Shown piece after piece: positions 25,519 through 35,153 of a stretch of DNA of 64,000 bases. This DNA comes from Planctomycetota bacterium (GTDB taxonomy: Bacteria; Planctomycetota; Planctomycetia; Pirellulales; PLA5): the NCBI GenBank assembly GCA_003576845.1, contig QEVJ01000011.1, positions 1-64,000 on the forward strand, in the 5' to 3' direction. Made by a program: the position numbers and the translations under genes. Each line of letters starts with the position of its first letter. Positions within the stretch are counted from its first letter, which is position 1. Under the pieces are notes generated by a model. The model worked only from the letters and a program-made list of their open reading frames with translations, searched no databases and was not told the DNA's origin.

Positions 25519-27486
25519 ATGTCCTCGCCGCCGTCCGGCCCCGACAGGAACATTCCGGAGAAAACCCCGACCAACTTCGCGAGCCTGCGCGTAGCGGCGT
25601 TCGAGAGCCGGATGGCTGGCGAGATGGAGGCGATGATTACCCGCGCCGGCGGCCTTCCGCGAGTCAGCCCGTCGATGCGCGAGGTACCGCTCGATGCCAG
25701 CCGAGACACGATCGACTTTGCCCACCGGCTTCTTACGGGACAGGTCGACGTGGTCGTTCTAATGACGGGCGTCGGCACGCGGCAACTTGTGGAACAGGTG
25801 TCGCGGCACGTCGATCGCGAGCGGTTTCTGGCGGCGCTCGCCGATGTCACCACAATCGCCCGCGGGCCAAAGCCGGTGGCCGTGCTCAAAACCTTTGGCC
25901 TCGCGCCGACATATCGCGCCGCCGAGCCGAACACGTGGCGCGAAGTGCTGTCGCTCGTCGACGAGCGATTGCCGATCGCGAACCTGAACGTTGCGGTGCA
26001 GGAGTATGGCCAGCCGAACGTGAGTCTGATCGCCGGACTCGAGGCCCGCGGGGCGAAGGTCGAATGCGTCCGCGTTTATCGTTGGGACTTGCCGGAGGAC
26101 ACGGCCGCGCTCGAAGCGAATGTGCGCGAGATTGCCGGCGGCAACGTCGACGTGCTGTTGTTCACGTCGAGCCAGCAGATTCACAATCTGCTCGAAGTCG
26201 CGCGGCGGCTGGGTCTGGCCGATGCGGTGCGCGAGGCGACGCGGCGGATGGTCGTGGCGTCGATCGGACCGACGACGAGCGAGACGCTGCGGCAACTCAA
26301 CTTGCCTGTCGATCTGGAACCGGAGCACAGTAAGATGGGCCACCTGGTCCAAGCGGCGGCGGAGCGATCGGGCGATCTGCTCGCGCGGAAAAAGCAGGTG
26401 ATCTCGGTCCTGGAAACGCTGCACGTCGAAGGCATGGTCATCGACACCAAAGCGCCGTGGTATGAAAGCCCCTTCATGAAAGCTTGCCGCCGCGAGCCGA
26501 CGCCCGTGACGCCGATCTGGCTGATGCGGCAAGCCGGGCGGTACATGGCCGAGTATCGCGAAGTTCGTGCGAAGACGACGTTTCTGGAACTGTGCAAGAA
26601 TCCGGCCCTGTGCGCGGAGGTGATGATTACGGCCGTGAATCGGCTCGGCGTCGATGCGGCAATCATCTTTTCGGATTTGTTGCCGATTCTCGAGCCGATG
26701 GGGATGCAACTCGAATTTGCCGCCAACGAAGGGCCGGTGATTCACAACCCGCTGCGCGAGGCGGACGACGTCGATCGCCTCGTCGAGCTAGAGAGCGTCG
26801 ACGCGCTGCACTTCGTGATGGAGACGGTGCGGCAGACCCGGGCTGGGCTGTCGGACAAGTTGCCGCTGATCGGATTTGCCGGGGCGCCGTTCACGCTGGC
26901 GAGCTATGCGATCGAAGGCGGTGGGAGCCGGAACTTTCTACACACGAAGACGCTCATGTATCGCGACGAAGGAGCGTGGAGCGCGCTGATGGGTCGGTTA
27001 TCGCGGGCGGTGGCGCGGTATCTCAACGCGCAAATCGCCGCCGGTGCGCAGGCGGTGCAGCTTTTCGACAGTTGGGTCGGTTGTTTGGGGCCGGACGATT
27101 ACCGCCGCTACGTGCTGCCCTATGTGAAGGCGGTAATCGAAGCCATCGTGCCAGGCGTGCCGGTGATTAACTTCGCGACCGGAAACCCGGCGCTCGTGCC
27201 GCTGCTCGCGGAAGCGGGCGGGGCCGTGATTGGGCTGGATTGGCGCGTGCGGCTCGACGAGGCTTGGGAAACGATCGGCCCGGACCGCGGCGTGCAGGGA
27301 AACCTCGACCCGGCAGTGCTACTGGCCGATCGGGTCGAGATTCGCCGACGGGCCAAGCAAATTCTCGACCAGGCAGCGGGTCGGCCGGGGCACATTTTCA
27401 ATCTCGGCCACGGCGTATTGCAGCAGACCCCCGTCGACAATGCGATTGCGCTCGTCGACGCGGTGCACGAACTATCGCGGAAGTAG
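25519..27486 (+). CDS. hemDE: uroporphyrinogen-III synthase / uroporphyrinogen decarboxylase fusion
   Basis: 655 aa from the ATG at 25519, one unbroken frame. Residues about 20-295 are a HEM4/HemD domain (LRVAAFESRMAGEMEAMITR, VVVLMTGVGTRQLVEQV, VLLFTSSQQIHNLLEVARRL, VASIGPTTSETLRQLNLPV), which closes and flips hydroxymethylbilane. Residues about 316-655 are a full HemE (PVTPIWLMRQAGRYMAEYRE, IIFSDLLPILEPMGM, GFAGAPFTLASYAIEGG, LFDSWVGCLGP, FNLGHGVLQQTPVD), which decarboxylates uroporphyrinogen III to coproporphyrinogen III. The two act in sequence in haem synthesis, so fusion would allow channelling. A possible internal HemE start is ATG 26476. No other hem gene is adjacent. Confidence 0.92.
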   Translation: MSSPPSGPDRNIPEKTPTNFASLRVAAFESRMAGEMEAMITRAGGLPRVSPSMREVPLDASRDTIDFAHRLLTGQVDVVVLMTGVGTRQLVEQVSRHVDRERFLAALADVTTIARGPKPVAVLKTFGLAPTYRAAEPNTWREVLSLVDERLPIANLNVAVQEYGQPNVSLIAGLEARGAKVECVRVYRWDLPEDTAALEANVREIAGGNVDVLLFTSSQQIHNLLEVARRLGLADAVREATRRMVVASIGPTTSETLRQLNLPVDLEPEHSKMGHLVQAAAERSGDLLARKKQVISVLETLHVEGMVIDTKAPWYESPFMKACRREPTPVTPIWLMRQAGRYMAEYREVRAKTTFLELCKNPALCAEVMITAVNRLGVDAAIIFSDLLPILEPMGMQLEFAANEGPVIHNPLREADDVDRLVELESVDALHFVMETVRQTRAGLSDKLPLIGFAGAPFTLASYAIEGGGSRNFLHTKTLMYRDEGAWSALMGRLSRAVARYLNAQIAAGAQAVQLFDSWVGCLGPDDYRRYVLPYVKAVIEAIVPGVPVINFATGNPALVPLLAEAGGAVIGLDWRVRLDEAWETIGPDRGVQGNLDPAVLLADRVEIRRRAKQILDQAAGRPGHIFNLGHGVLQQTPVDNAIALVDAVHELSRK

Positions 27487-27501
27487 CCGATTGCCGCGCG
27501 A

Positions 27502-27574
27502 TGTAGGAGGCGAATCCTTTCGCCGACGGCGAGGCCCAACGTGCATCTGTCGGCGAAAGGATTCGCCTCCTACA
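27502..27574. repeat. REP-like palindrome (GGAGGCGAATCCTTTCGCC family), copy 2
   Basis: Perfect 25-bp arms, 27502-27526 and 27550-27574, with a 23-base loop. It nearly duplicates the element at 20585. It sits 15 bases after the hemDE stop and 15 bases before the HIT gene stop, so it may also end transcription from both sides. Confidence 0.9.
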
Positions 27575-27589
27575 GAAAGATTTCGGCGC

Positions 27590-27931
27590 CTAGCCCGGGG
27601 GCCACGTGAGCGGCCGGCCGCCGAGGATGTGGAAATGCAGGTGGTCGACGGTCTGCCCGCCGTCGGGGCCGCAGTTGACGACGACGCGATAACCGTCGGC
27701 GAGCTTCAATTGGGTCGCCAGCCGCGGGATCATCAAGAGCAAGTGGGCAAGCAGGGCCGCATCGTCGTTGGCGGTTTCATCGAGAGATGAAATCGGCGAT
27801 TTGGGAATCAACAGGACGTGCGTGGGGGCCTGCGGGTTCACGTCGTGAAACGCCAGGCACAGGTCGTCTTCATAAACGATGTTGGCCGGGATTTCGCGGT
27901 CGATAATGCGTGCAAAGATGGTTTTGGACAT
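27590..27931 (-). CDS. HIT family nucleotide-binding protein
   Basis: 113 aa from the ATG at 27931 (MSKTIFARIIDREIPANIVYE), the standard Hint-type start and length. The longer frame to 28057 has no homologous look. The HIT triad is present as HLHFHILGG, preceded by VVNCGPDGGQTVDHLH. Hint proteins hydrolyse AMP-lysine and other nucleoside phosphoramidates in the cytosol. Convergent with hemDE across the REP-like hairpin. Confidence 0.93.
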   Translation of the reverse strand: MSKTIFARIIDREIPANIVYEDDLCLAFHDVNPQAPTHVLLIPKSPISSLDETANDDAALLAHLLLMIPRLATQLKLADGYRVVVNCGPDGGQTVDHLHFHILGGRPLTWPPG

Positions 27932-28376
27932 GGCAGACGGTCCTGGGGCGGCGGCTGGGGTAAATCGATCGCAAAAAAGCCAGGAAAACCGGCGTGGATT
28001 CCGCATCCCGGGCATTATAACGAGGGTCGGTCGTCGCTTGACACTCGCCGGGACCACCGGTATCTTTTATTGCTAGCGAAACCACTAAGTTCTGTCGTGG
28101 AACGGTTTTCGAGCGGATCGGGCGCACGTTGGCCCGGTTTGGGCGGAGACCGTTTGGTTTTTTCGTAGTGCTGCGAGGCACATTTTTTTGTGCCGAGCGG
28201 GGCTGCGAAGGGCCTTTTGGTGCGCGCCGATAGCGCCGCAGCGGAACGAAGGTCGGCAAGCGAACCACCTACACCTTTCGGCAATTCGCGTCGCACGGAG
28301 CGGGCGCGAGTGGCGAACGGCGAGCGAACGAAGGGCTGCGGCTTGCTTCCCGCGAAGCACACCGCGGAAAAGTGAC
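27932..28376. other. spacer of 445 bp before nusA
   Basis: No gene is seen, although rimP often sits here in other bacteria. The segment 28160-28376 has frames open on both strands but no start with a ribosome site and no family resemblance. It probably holds the nusA leader and promoter. I could not pick out a convincing promoter. Confidence 0.5.
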
Positions 28377-29705
28377 ATGAATCCAAGCGAAATCTTGCGG
28401 ATCGTCGACGCGATTCACCGCGACAAGAATATCGACAAGGAAATCGTGTTCACGGCGATCGAGTCGGCCCTCGTCTCGGCGATGAAGAAGCATTATAGCG
28501 AGACCGATGAAATCGACGTAAAGATCGACCGCACGTCGGGCGAGATGCAGGGCTTTCACAACGGCGCCCCGCTGGACGCGGATATCGTCGGCCGCGTCGG
28601 TGCGCAGACCGCCAAGCAAGTCATCATCCAGAAAATCCGCGAAGCTGAGCGCGACGCACTCTACGACGAATACGAAGCCACGATCGGCGACATGATTACG
28701 GGCGTGATTCACCGTTACGAAGGCGGCGTGGCGACGGTGCAACTGGCGAACGTCGAAGCGATCCTGCCGCGGAGCGAGCAGATTCCCGGCGAAACGCACC
28801 ATCCCAACGAGCGCGTCCGAGCGACGGTGTTCGAGGTCCGCAAGCAGGGCAGCCGTGTGAAGGTCGTCCTCAGCCGGACGCGGCCGCAATTCGTCCAGCG
28901 GCTCTTCGAGCAGGAAATCCCCGAGATCGCCGAGGGCGTGATCGAGATCAAGGCGATGGCCCGCGAGCCGGGCTATCGCTCGAAGGTGGCGGTGAGCAGT
29001 TCCGATTCGCGGGTCGATTGTGTCGGCGCGTGCGTCGGCGTCCGCGGCAATCGGATCAAGAACATCGTCGACGAACTGGCCGGCGAGCGGATCGACATCG
29101 TGCGCTGGAACGACGACCTCAAAGTCCTGATCGGCAATGCCTTGCAGCCGGCGGAGGTGGAAGACGTAATCTTCTGCCAGATGCTGGGGCGGGCGATCGT
29201 GCTGGTCCGCGAGGATCAGTTGTCGCTGGCGATCGGCCGGCGGGGTCAAAACGTCCGCCTGGCGAGCAAGCTTTGCGGCTGGGACATCGAGATCATGACC
29301 CGCGAAGAGCTCGACGAGCAGATCGACCGGGCCGTCGGCGGGTTCAGCCAGTTGGAAGGCATGGACGAAGCGCTGGCGCTCAAACTGGTCGAAGAAGGCT
29401 ACATGTCCTACGACGATCTGTCGATCATTGAGCCGTCCGACCTGATGGCGATGGGGAACTTGACGGAAGAGCAAGTCGACAGGATCGTGGAGCAGGCCGA
29501 AGAGCGAGCCCTAGAAGCGGAACAGATCGAACAGGACCAACGTCGTAAGCAGCGCGAGCTGGAACGGATCGAGAAGGCGACGGCCGAAGCCCATCGGCTC
29601 GAGGCCGAGCGCGACGCAGCGCGACAAGCGCTGCTCGAAGCTGCGAATCCTCCGCCGATCGAAGGAGCTTCGCCGGAAGGCGAGGCCGGCGGAAATAGTG
29701 CCTGA
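28377..29705 (+). CDS. nusA: transcription termination/antitermination protein NusA
   Basis: 442 aa from the ATG at 28377 ([20 protein letters not shown]). N-terminal RNA-polymerase-binding domain (1-125), S1 domain (about 130-200, [17 protein letters not shown]), then two KH domains ([21 protein letters not shown] and [17 protein letters not shown]). After them come a short HhH-like segment ([20 protein letters not shown]) and a charged coiled tail ([21 protein letters not shown]). The protein binds RNA polymerase and nascent RNA to control pausing and termination. It heads a run with infB and rbfA, as is usual, but rimP is missing in front. Confidence 0.97.
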   Translation: MNPSEILRIVDAIHRDKNIDKEIVFTAIESALVSAMKKHYSETDEIDVKIDRTSGEMQGFHNGAPLDADIVGRVGAQTAKQVIIQKIREAERDALYDEYEATIGDMITGVIHRYEGGVATVQLANVEAILPRSEQIPGETHHPNERVRATVFEVRKQGSRVKVVLSRTRPQFVQRLFEQEIPEIAEGVIEIKAMAREPGYRSKVAVSSSDSRVDCVGACVGVRGNRIKNIVDELAGERIDIVRWNDDLKVLIGNALQPAEVEDVIFCQMLGRAIVLVREDQLSLAIGRRGQNVRLASKLCGWDIEIMTREELDEQIDRAVGGFSQLEGMDEALALKLVEEGYMSYDDLSIIEPSDLMAMGNLTEEQVDRIVEQAEERALEAEQIEQDQRRKQRELERIEKATAEAHRLEAERDAARQALLEAANPPPIEGASPEGEAGGNSA

Positions 29706-29852
29706 CGTGGCGGCCAAAGAGACGAGCGACTGACCGCTCGGCTTGCAAGTGCCGCGATCGATGGGAGACACCGAATGAATTAGTTTCAAGGTTTTGATAG
29801 GTCGTTTCGCCGCCGCGTGCTTTGGCCGGCGAAAGACCGCTTGGAGGCCCAC

Positions 29853-32558
29853 TTGGCCGTTCGCATCTATTCGTTAGCGAAAGAACTCAAGGTCGACAGC
29901 AAGGATCTGGTGGATCTTTGCGCGAAGGCTGGCATTACGGGCAAAGGCTCGGCACTGGCCAGCTTGACCGACGAGGAAGTCGACCGCGTCCGGGCGTTCG
30001 TCAGCGGCGGCAGCCGCGGCGAAGCTGCCGCCAAAGCGCCGGTAGAAGTTCCGGTTGCGGCGGCGGCTGTGGTTGCTCCGCCGGCGCCTGCTGCTCCGCC
30101 AGTGATTGCGCCCCTGGGGGACGTTTCGGTTCGCCCGGCGCCGCCGTCGGGCCCGATGCGGCGCGAAGACTATATCGCGCCCGGCGGCGTAACGGGTAAG
30201 CCGCGGGTACTCGAACCGAAGCACGACAAGGCGCCCGCCGAGGCCAAGAAGAAGCCAGACGGCGAAGGCGGCGCCAAAGCGCCGCCGCTTCCGCGGGTAG
30301 CGCCGTTGGCGCCGCGGCTCGCGCCTCTGCCCGCCGGAAAGCAGCCGGTCGTTCCGCCGAAGCCCGCCGAACCCGCCCCGCAAAAGCCGGATATCAAGCT
30401 GCCGATCGACGCGATTCGGGCCAGCAAGGCCGGCTCGAAGCCGCTTTCGGAGCACATGAAGAAGCACGAGGAGAAGCGGCTCTCCGAGATGCAGAAGGCC
30501 AAGCCCGGCAAGTCGCCGAGCGCGAAGCCGGCGCCCATCGCGCTGCCTTCGGCGGGCGAGGGCCGCGGCAAAGGCCGCAAGGGCAAGCCGGGCGAAGAGG
30601 GCGAAGGCGGAGGCGAAGGCGCCGGTAAGTTGCTGGGCGGCCGCGCCGCGCGGCAGTTGCAGCGCAAGCGGCAGGAATCGACGGGATTGGGGCGGCGCGG
30701 CGACGAGGAAACTCGCGTCATCACCCGCAGGCCCACCAAAATCAAGCGCACCGGCGCGAAGACCGCCGCTCCGCGGAAAGGCAAGGTCGTGATTCAGCTT
30801 CCGGCCACGTTGCGGAGTTTCTGCGAAAACGCCGGCGTGCCCGTCGCCGAAGCGCAGCGGGCATTGCTCGCCCACGGCGCGATGATGACGATCAACTCGG
30901 CCTTGAGCGAGGAGCAGGCCGAGATGCTGGCGCTCGAAATGGGGATCGAAGTCGAGGTCCGCCGCGAGGTGACGCTCGAAGACGAGATGCTCGCCAAGCT
31001 CCGCGACACGGCCGACGCGCCGGAATCGCTCGAGCCGCGCCCGCCAATCATCACGTTCCTGGGGCACGTCGACCACGGCAAAACGTCGCTCTTGGACAAG
31101 ATCATCGGTATCGACGTGGCCAGCGGCGAAAGCGGCGGCATCACGCAGCACATCCGCGCGTATCAAATCGAACGGAACGGCCGCAAGATCTCCTTCGTCG
31201 ACACGCCGGGCCACGAAGCGTTCACCGAAATGCGGGCCCGCGGGGCGAACGTGACGGACATCGCCGTGCTCGTCGTCGCGGCCGACGACGGCGTCATGCC
31301 GCAGACCGAAGAAGCGATCAGCCACGCCAAAGCAGCCGGCGTGCCGATCGTCGTGGCCCTCAACAAGATCGACTTACCCGGCGTGAACGTCGATCGGATT
31401 TATCAGCAGCTTTCCACGAACGGACTGACTCCGGCCGAATGGGACCCGGAAGGCGTCGAAGTCGTCAAGACGAGCGCGATGACCGGCCAAGGGCTGGATC
31501 AGTTGCTCGAAACGCTGCTGCTGACCGCCGACTTGCACGAAATGAAGGCCAACCCGAATCGGGCGGCCACGGGTACGTGCATCGAGGCCCATCAAGAGCC
31601 GGGCCGCGGCGTCGTGGCCAAGGTGGTCGTGCAAAACGGCACGCTCCGCGTCGGCGACATCTTCGTCTGCGGCGAGACGAGCGGCCGCGTCCAGGCGATG
31701 TACGACACGCTCCGTCCGAACGTCCAGGTCGCCGAAGCGGGCCCCGCCATGCCCGTCAACGTTACGGGGCTCGACAGGGTTCCCGGCGCAGGCGAGCACT
31801 TCTACGTGATGGACGACATTACGGAAGCCCGCCAGATTGCCGCGTCGCGCGAAGCCCGATCGCGGCAGACGACGCTGGCCGGCATCGAGTCGCACGTCAC
31901 CCTCGAAAACCTGTTCGACCGCCTCGGCCAGACGGGCCAGGTCCAGTCGCTGAATCTGATCTTGCGGGCGGATGTCCGCGGGTCGATCGACGCGATTCTC
32001 AAAGAGATCGGCAAGTTCAAGCACGACGAAGTGAAGATTCGCGTGCTGCAAGCGCTCGTCGGCGGGATAACCGAGGCCGACGTGCATCTGGCCCATGCGT
32101 CGGACGCGATCATCATCGGCTTCAACGTGGTGGCCGACGAGGCGGCCCGGATGCTGGCCGAGCAGTACAAAGTGAGCATCCGGCGGTACGAAATCATCTA
32201 CAAGCTCAGCGAAGACCTCAAGCATGCCGTCGAGGGCAAGCTCAAGCCCGAGCAGCGCGAGGTCGATCTCGGCCGGGCGCTCGTGCAACAGGCGTTCTCG
32301 ATCAGCCGGGTTGGCACGATCGCCGGTTGCCGCGTGATTTCGGGGACGGTCGCCCGCAACGGCCGCGCTCGGGTCATCCGCGACAGCCGGATCATCGGCG
32401 AGTATGCGATCGAGTCGCTCAGGCGCGAGAAGGACGACGCCCGCGAGGTTCGCGAGGGCTTGGAATGCGGCATCCGGCTCGCCGGGTTCAACGACGTGAA
32501 GCCCGGCGACGTGCTGGAGGTCTACCGCATCGAGGAAGTCAAGCGGACGTTGGATTAA
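29853..32558 (+). CDS. infB: translation initiation factor IF-2
   Basis: 901 aa. I place the start at TTG 29853, because GGAGG ends 5 bases before it and translation then begins (M)[18 protein letters not shown], the canonical IF-2 N-terminal motif. The in-frame ATG at 29817 adds 12 non-conserved residues. A long Ala/Pro/Lys-rich linker (about 60-300) is followed by the GTPase domain with [30 protein letters not shown] and NKIDLPG, then domains II-IV ending [19 protein letters not shown]. It brings initiator tRNA to the 30S subunit. Third gene downstream is not truB as in many genomes. Confidence 0.97.
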   Translation: MAVRIYSLAKELKVDSKDLVDLCAKAGITGKGSALASLTDEEVDRVRAFVSGGSRGEAAAKAPVEVPVAAAAVVAPPAPAAPPVIAPLGDVSVRPAPPSGPMRREDYIAPGGVTGKPRVLEPKHDKAPAEAKKKPDGEGGAKAPPLPRVAPLAPRLAPLPAGKQPVVPPKPAEPAPQKPDIKLPIDAIRASKAGSKPLSEHMKKHEEKRLSEMQKAKPGKSPSAKPAPIALPSAGEGRGKGRKGKPGEEGEGGGEGAGKLLGGRAARQLQRKRQESTGLGRRGDEETRVITRRPTKIKRTGAKTAAPRKGKVVIQLPATLRSFCENAGVPVAEAQRALLAHGAMMTINSALSEEQAEMLALEMGIEVEVRREVTLEDEMLAKLRDTADAPESLEPRPPIITFLGHVDHGKTSLLDKIIGIDVASGESGGITQHIRAYQIERNGRKISFVDTPGHEAFTEMRARGANVTDIAVLVVAADDGVMPQTEEAISHAKAAGVPIVVALNKIDLPGVNVDRIYQQLSTNGLTPAEWDPEGVEVVKTSAMTGQGLDQLLETLLLTADLHEMKANPNRAATGTCIEAHQEPGRGVVAKVVVQNGTLRVGDIFVCGETSGRVQAMYDTLRPNVQVAEAGPAMPVNVTGLDRVPGAGEHFYVMDDITEARQIAASREARSRQTTLAGIESHVTLENLFDRLGQTGQVQSLNLILRADVRGSIDAILKEIGKFKHDEVKIRVLQALVGGITEADVHLAHASDAIIIGFNVVADEAARMLAEQYKVSIRRYEIIYKLSEDLKHAVEGKLKPEQREVDLGRALVQQAFSISRVGTIAGCRVISGTVARNGRARVIRDSRIIGEYAIESLRREKDDAREVREGLECGIRLAGFNDVKPGDVLEVYRIEEVKRTLD

Positions 32559-32597
32559 ACGGGGACTGGAGGCTGGGGACTGGGGACTGGGGGAACC

Positions 32598-33089
32598 ATG
32601 ACTTCGCGGCGAATGGCGAAAATGGCCGAGGCGATTCGCGAGGTCGTCGGCATGGCGATCCTGGCCGAGATCAAGGATCCGCGTGTTCGGGACGTAACGG
32701 TCACGCACGTGGACGTCGCGCCGGACCTTCGTTCGGCTAAAATCCATGTATCCATCATGGGGGACGACAAGCAGCAAAAGCTGTGTTTATACGGATTGGA
32801 AAGCGCCGCCGGGTTTTTACAGCGAAAAGTCGGCGACCGGATCGAAACCCGGTATACCCCGCGGCTTACATTTGAGCTGGACATGGGGGTCAAGAGGTCG
32901 ATCGAAATGGCCCGGATTCTCAAGGAAGTTCTGCCGCCTGAGCCGGCGGAGGCTGAGGACATCGACGACGAAGCGGAGTACGAGGACGTCGGCGGCGAAG
33001 ACGCGCTGGAGCTGCCGGACGACGAGTTCGAGGACGAGTCGGAGAACGGCGGCGAGCGGACCACCGGGGAATCGGACGAAACGCAATAA
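32598..33089 (+). CDS. rbfA: ribosome-binding factor A with acidic tail
   Basis: 163 aa. The RbfA KH-like core occupies residues 1-115 ([62 protein letters not shown]). It assists maturation of the 30S subunit 5' rRNA end. The last 48 residues are almost entirely acidic ([34 protein letters not shown]), longer than in most RbfA proteins. It follows infB after a 39-base spacer containing GGGGACTGG repeats. Confidence 0.93.
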   Translation: MTSRRMAKMAEAIREVVGMAILAEIKDPRVRDVTVTHVDVAPDLRSAKIHVSIMGDDKQQKLCLYGLESAAGFLQRKVGDRIETRYTPRLTFELDMGVKRSIEMARILKEVLPPEPAEAEDIDDEAEYEDVGGEDALELPDDEFEDESENGGERTTGESDETQ

Positions 33090-33211
33090 GAATCGCGGCC
33101 CCCACGACGCGCTCGCACGGCCAGCTTCGCCGTTTGCAGCGAGTCGGGCGACGGGCGCCAGTAGCAAGATTTCGCATTACGAACCGGTCGCGACCCGACC
33201 GCATACGAAAC

Positions 33212-34162
33212 ATGGGCACATCGAACCGCGCGGCGCTGTTGGCGAAGACGCACAAGACGCTCAAGAAGCACTACAAGCCGGCGACGGTTGCGGACCGGCC
33301 GCTCTTGGGGCAATTGCTGTTCGCGCTGTGCCTCGAGAATTCGCCGCACGAAGCCGCCGAGAAGGCGCTCGCCGAGCTGCAGACCGGCTTTTTCGACTGG
33401 AACGAAGTCCGCGTTTCGACCGTCACGGAACTGGCCGAATTGATGGGCCAGCTCCGCGACCCCAAGAGCCAGGCCGCGAATCTCAAGCGCGCCTTGCAAG
33501 CGGTATTCGAGTCGACCTATTCGTTCGACCTCGATGCGCTCAAGAAGAAGAACCTCGGCCAGGCCGTGAAGGATTTGGAGAAGCTTCCCGGCGTGACGCC
33601 GTTCGCGGTGGCGTTCGTGACGCAGACGTCGCTGGGGGGCCATGCCATTCCGCTCGACCGCGGCGCGCTCGAAGCGCTCTTTGTGCTCGGCATCGCGACG
33701 GAGAAGGAAGCGGCCAGCGGTGTCGTGCCGGGCGTCGAGCGGGCGATTCCCAAGAACAAAGGCGTCGAGTTCGGCTCGCTGCTGCATCAGCTCGGCGTCG
33801 ATCTGCTGACGAAGCCGTTCTCGAACGACGTGCGGGAGATTTTCGTTTCGATCGCTGCGGACGCGAAGGAGCGGCTGCCGAAGCGCGGGGCAAAGAAGCC
33901 GGAGCCGCCGCCCGCGGCGCCGCCGAAGCCGGTGACGGCCGAGGCGAAGCCGGAAAAAGCCCCCGCAGCAGCCGGCAAAGCGGCCGCGACCGCGGGCAAG
34001 GCGACTCCCGCTCCTGTGACGGCCAAGAAGAAGGAAAAAGCCCCGGCGGAACCGCCGGCCAAGAAGCCCGCGGCGAAAAAGCCGTCCGAAGCCAAGAAGC
34101 CCAAGCCCGCCGAAAAGAAGACCGCCGGGAGCAAACGCCTGGCAAAATCGAAACCGCGGTAG
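33212..34162 (+). CDS. HhH-GPD (endonuclease III-like) protein with histone-like tail
   Basis: 316 aa from the ATG at 33212 (MGTSNRAALLAKTHKTLKKH). Residues 1-215 resemble the endonuclease III fold: LFALCLENSPHEAAEKALAE, VSTVTELAELMGQL, and the helix-hairpin-helix segment LPGVTPFAVAFVTQTSLGG followed by PLDRG. Aligned to EndoIII (LPGVGRKTANVV...VDTH), the catalytic Asp position is kept (D in PLDRG) but the Lys is replaced by Phe. The four Fe-S cysteines are absent. Residues 225-316 are a Lys/Ala/Pro tail (KKEKAPAEPPAKKPAAKKPS) like histone H1. DNA binding is likely; glycosylase or lyase activity doubtful. It sits between rbfA and yebC. Confidence 0.72.
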   Translation: MGTSNRAALLAKTHKTLKKHYKPATVADRPLLGQLLFALCLENSPHEAAEKALAELQTGFFDWNEVRVSTVTELAELMGQLRDPKSQAANLKRALQAVFESTYSFDLDALKKKNLGQAVKDLEKLPGVTPFAVAFVTQTSLGGHAIPLDRGALEALFVLGIATEKEAASGVVPGVERAIPKNKGVEFGSLLHQLGVDLLTKPFSNDVREIFVSIAADAKERLPKRGAKKPEPPPAAPPKPVTAEAKPEKAPAAAGKAAATAGKATPAPVTAKKKEKAPAEPPAKKPAAKKPSEAKKPKPAEKKTAGSKRLAKSKPR

Positions 34163-34322
34163 CGGCGTGTGCGGGATATAATTCGCCCGCGCGGTCCGCG
34201 AAGCGATCGCCGCGGCATCGTTCATTCGCCGCCGGACCGGCATCGACCGGCATTCCGCCGCGGCAGAGGCGTTCACTGCGACGCCCACCGAGAATCACGT
34301 TCGCGAGCATGGGAGAGTAACG

Positions 34323-35078
34323 ATGGCAGGACATTCACACTGGGCGAACATCGCGCACAAAAAGGCGCTGATCGACAACAAGCGCGGCAAGCAGTGGAGC
34401 AAGCTTTCCAAAGCGATCATCGTCGCCGCGAAGATGGGCGGCGGCGATCCGGACCAGAACCCGCGGCTGCGGCTCGCCGTGAGCGACGCCAAAGCCGGCC
34501 GTATGCCCAAGGACACGATCGAGCGAGCGATCAAGAAGGGGACCGGCGAGCTCGACGGCGGCAACATGGAAGAAGTTGTGTACGAGGGCTATGGCCCCAG
34601 CGGCGTCGCCGTGATGTGTGAAATCCTCACCGACAACCGCAATCGCACCGCCCCGGAAATCCGCAAGCTGTTCGAGATCGCCGGCGGCAGCTTGGGCGGC
34701 ACCGGTTGCGTCGCCTGGATGTTCGATCGCAAGGGCCTGTTCATGATTCCCGCCGAAGGAACGGACGAGGACAAGCTGATGGAACTGGCGCTCGAAGCGG
34801 GGGCCGACGATGTCAAGCTCGCCGATCATCAGTACGAAGTGACCTGCGACCCGGCGACGTATACGACGGTCGGCGACGCGCTCGAAGCGGCCGGCGTCAC
34901 GGTCGAGATGAAGAAGATCACCAACATCCCCAAGTCGACCGTCGACCTCGACGCGGAAAACGCCCGCAAGGTGCTCAAGCTGATGGAAGCGCTGGACGAC
35001 CACGACGACGTGCAGGGCGTGTCGGCGAATTTCAATATTCCGGAAGAGACGATGGCGGAGCTGGAGGTTGGAGGTTAG
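34323..35078 (+). CDS. YebC/PmpR family protein
   Basis: 251 aa, the usual size. It begins MAGHSHWANIAHKKALIDNK with an in-phase start at 34323, 8 bases after GGGAG. Core motifs: VAAKMGGGDPDQNPRLRLAV, MPKDTIERAIKKGTGEL, YEGYGPSGVAVMCEILTDN and KGLFMIPAEGTDEDKLMELA. Members were described as DNA-binding regulators, and one branch relieves ribosome stalling at proline tracts; which applies here is not visible. The last six codons run into the GGAGGTTGGAGG repeat tract. Confidence 0.93.
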   Translation: MAGHSHWANIAHKKALIDNKRGKQWSKLSKAIIVAAKMGGGDPDQNPRLRLAVSDAKAGRMPKDTIERAIKKGTGELDGGNMEEVVYEGYGPSGVAVMCEILTDNRNRTAPEIRKLFEIAGGSLGGTGCVAWMFDRKGLFMIPAEGTDEDKLMELALEAGADDVKLADHQYEVTCDPATYTTVGDALEAAGVTVEMKKITNIPKSTVDLDAENARKVLKLMEALDDHDDVQGVSANFNIPEETMAELEVGG

Positions 35079-35153
35079 AGGTTGGAGGTTGGGAATCTCG
35101 CAGTCGGACGGGTTTGGGCATTGGGATTTGAGCATTGGTCATTGGGTTGCTCT

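Noticed and set aside
29874-31325. 483-aa minus-strand open frame
   Set aside because: Antisense to infB, no ribosome site, no family resemblance.
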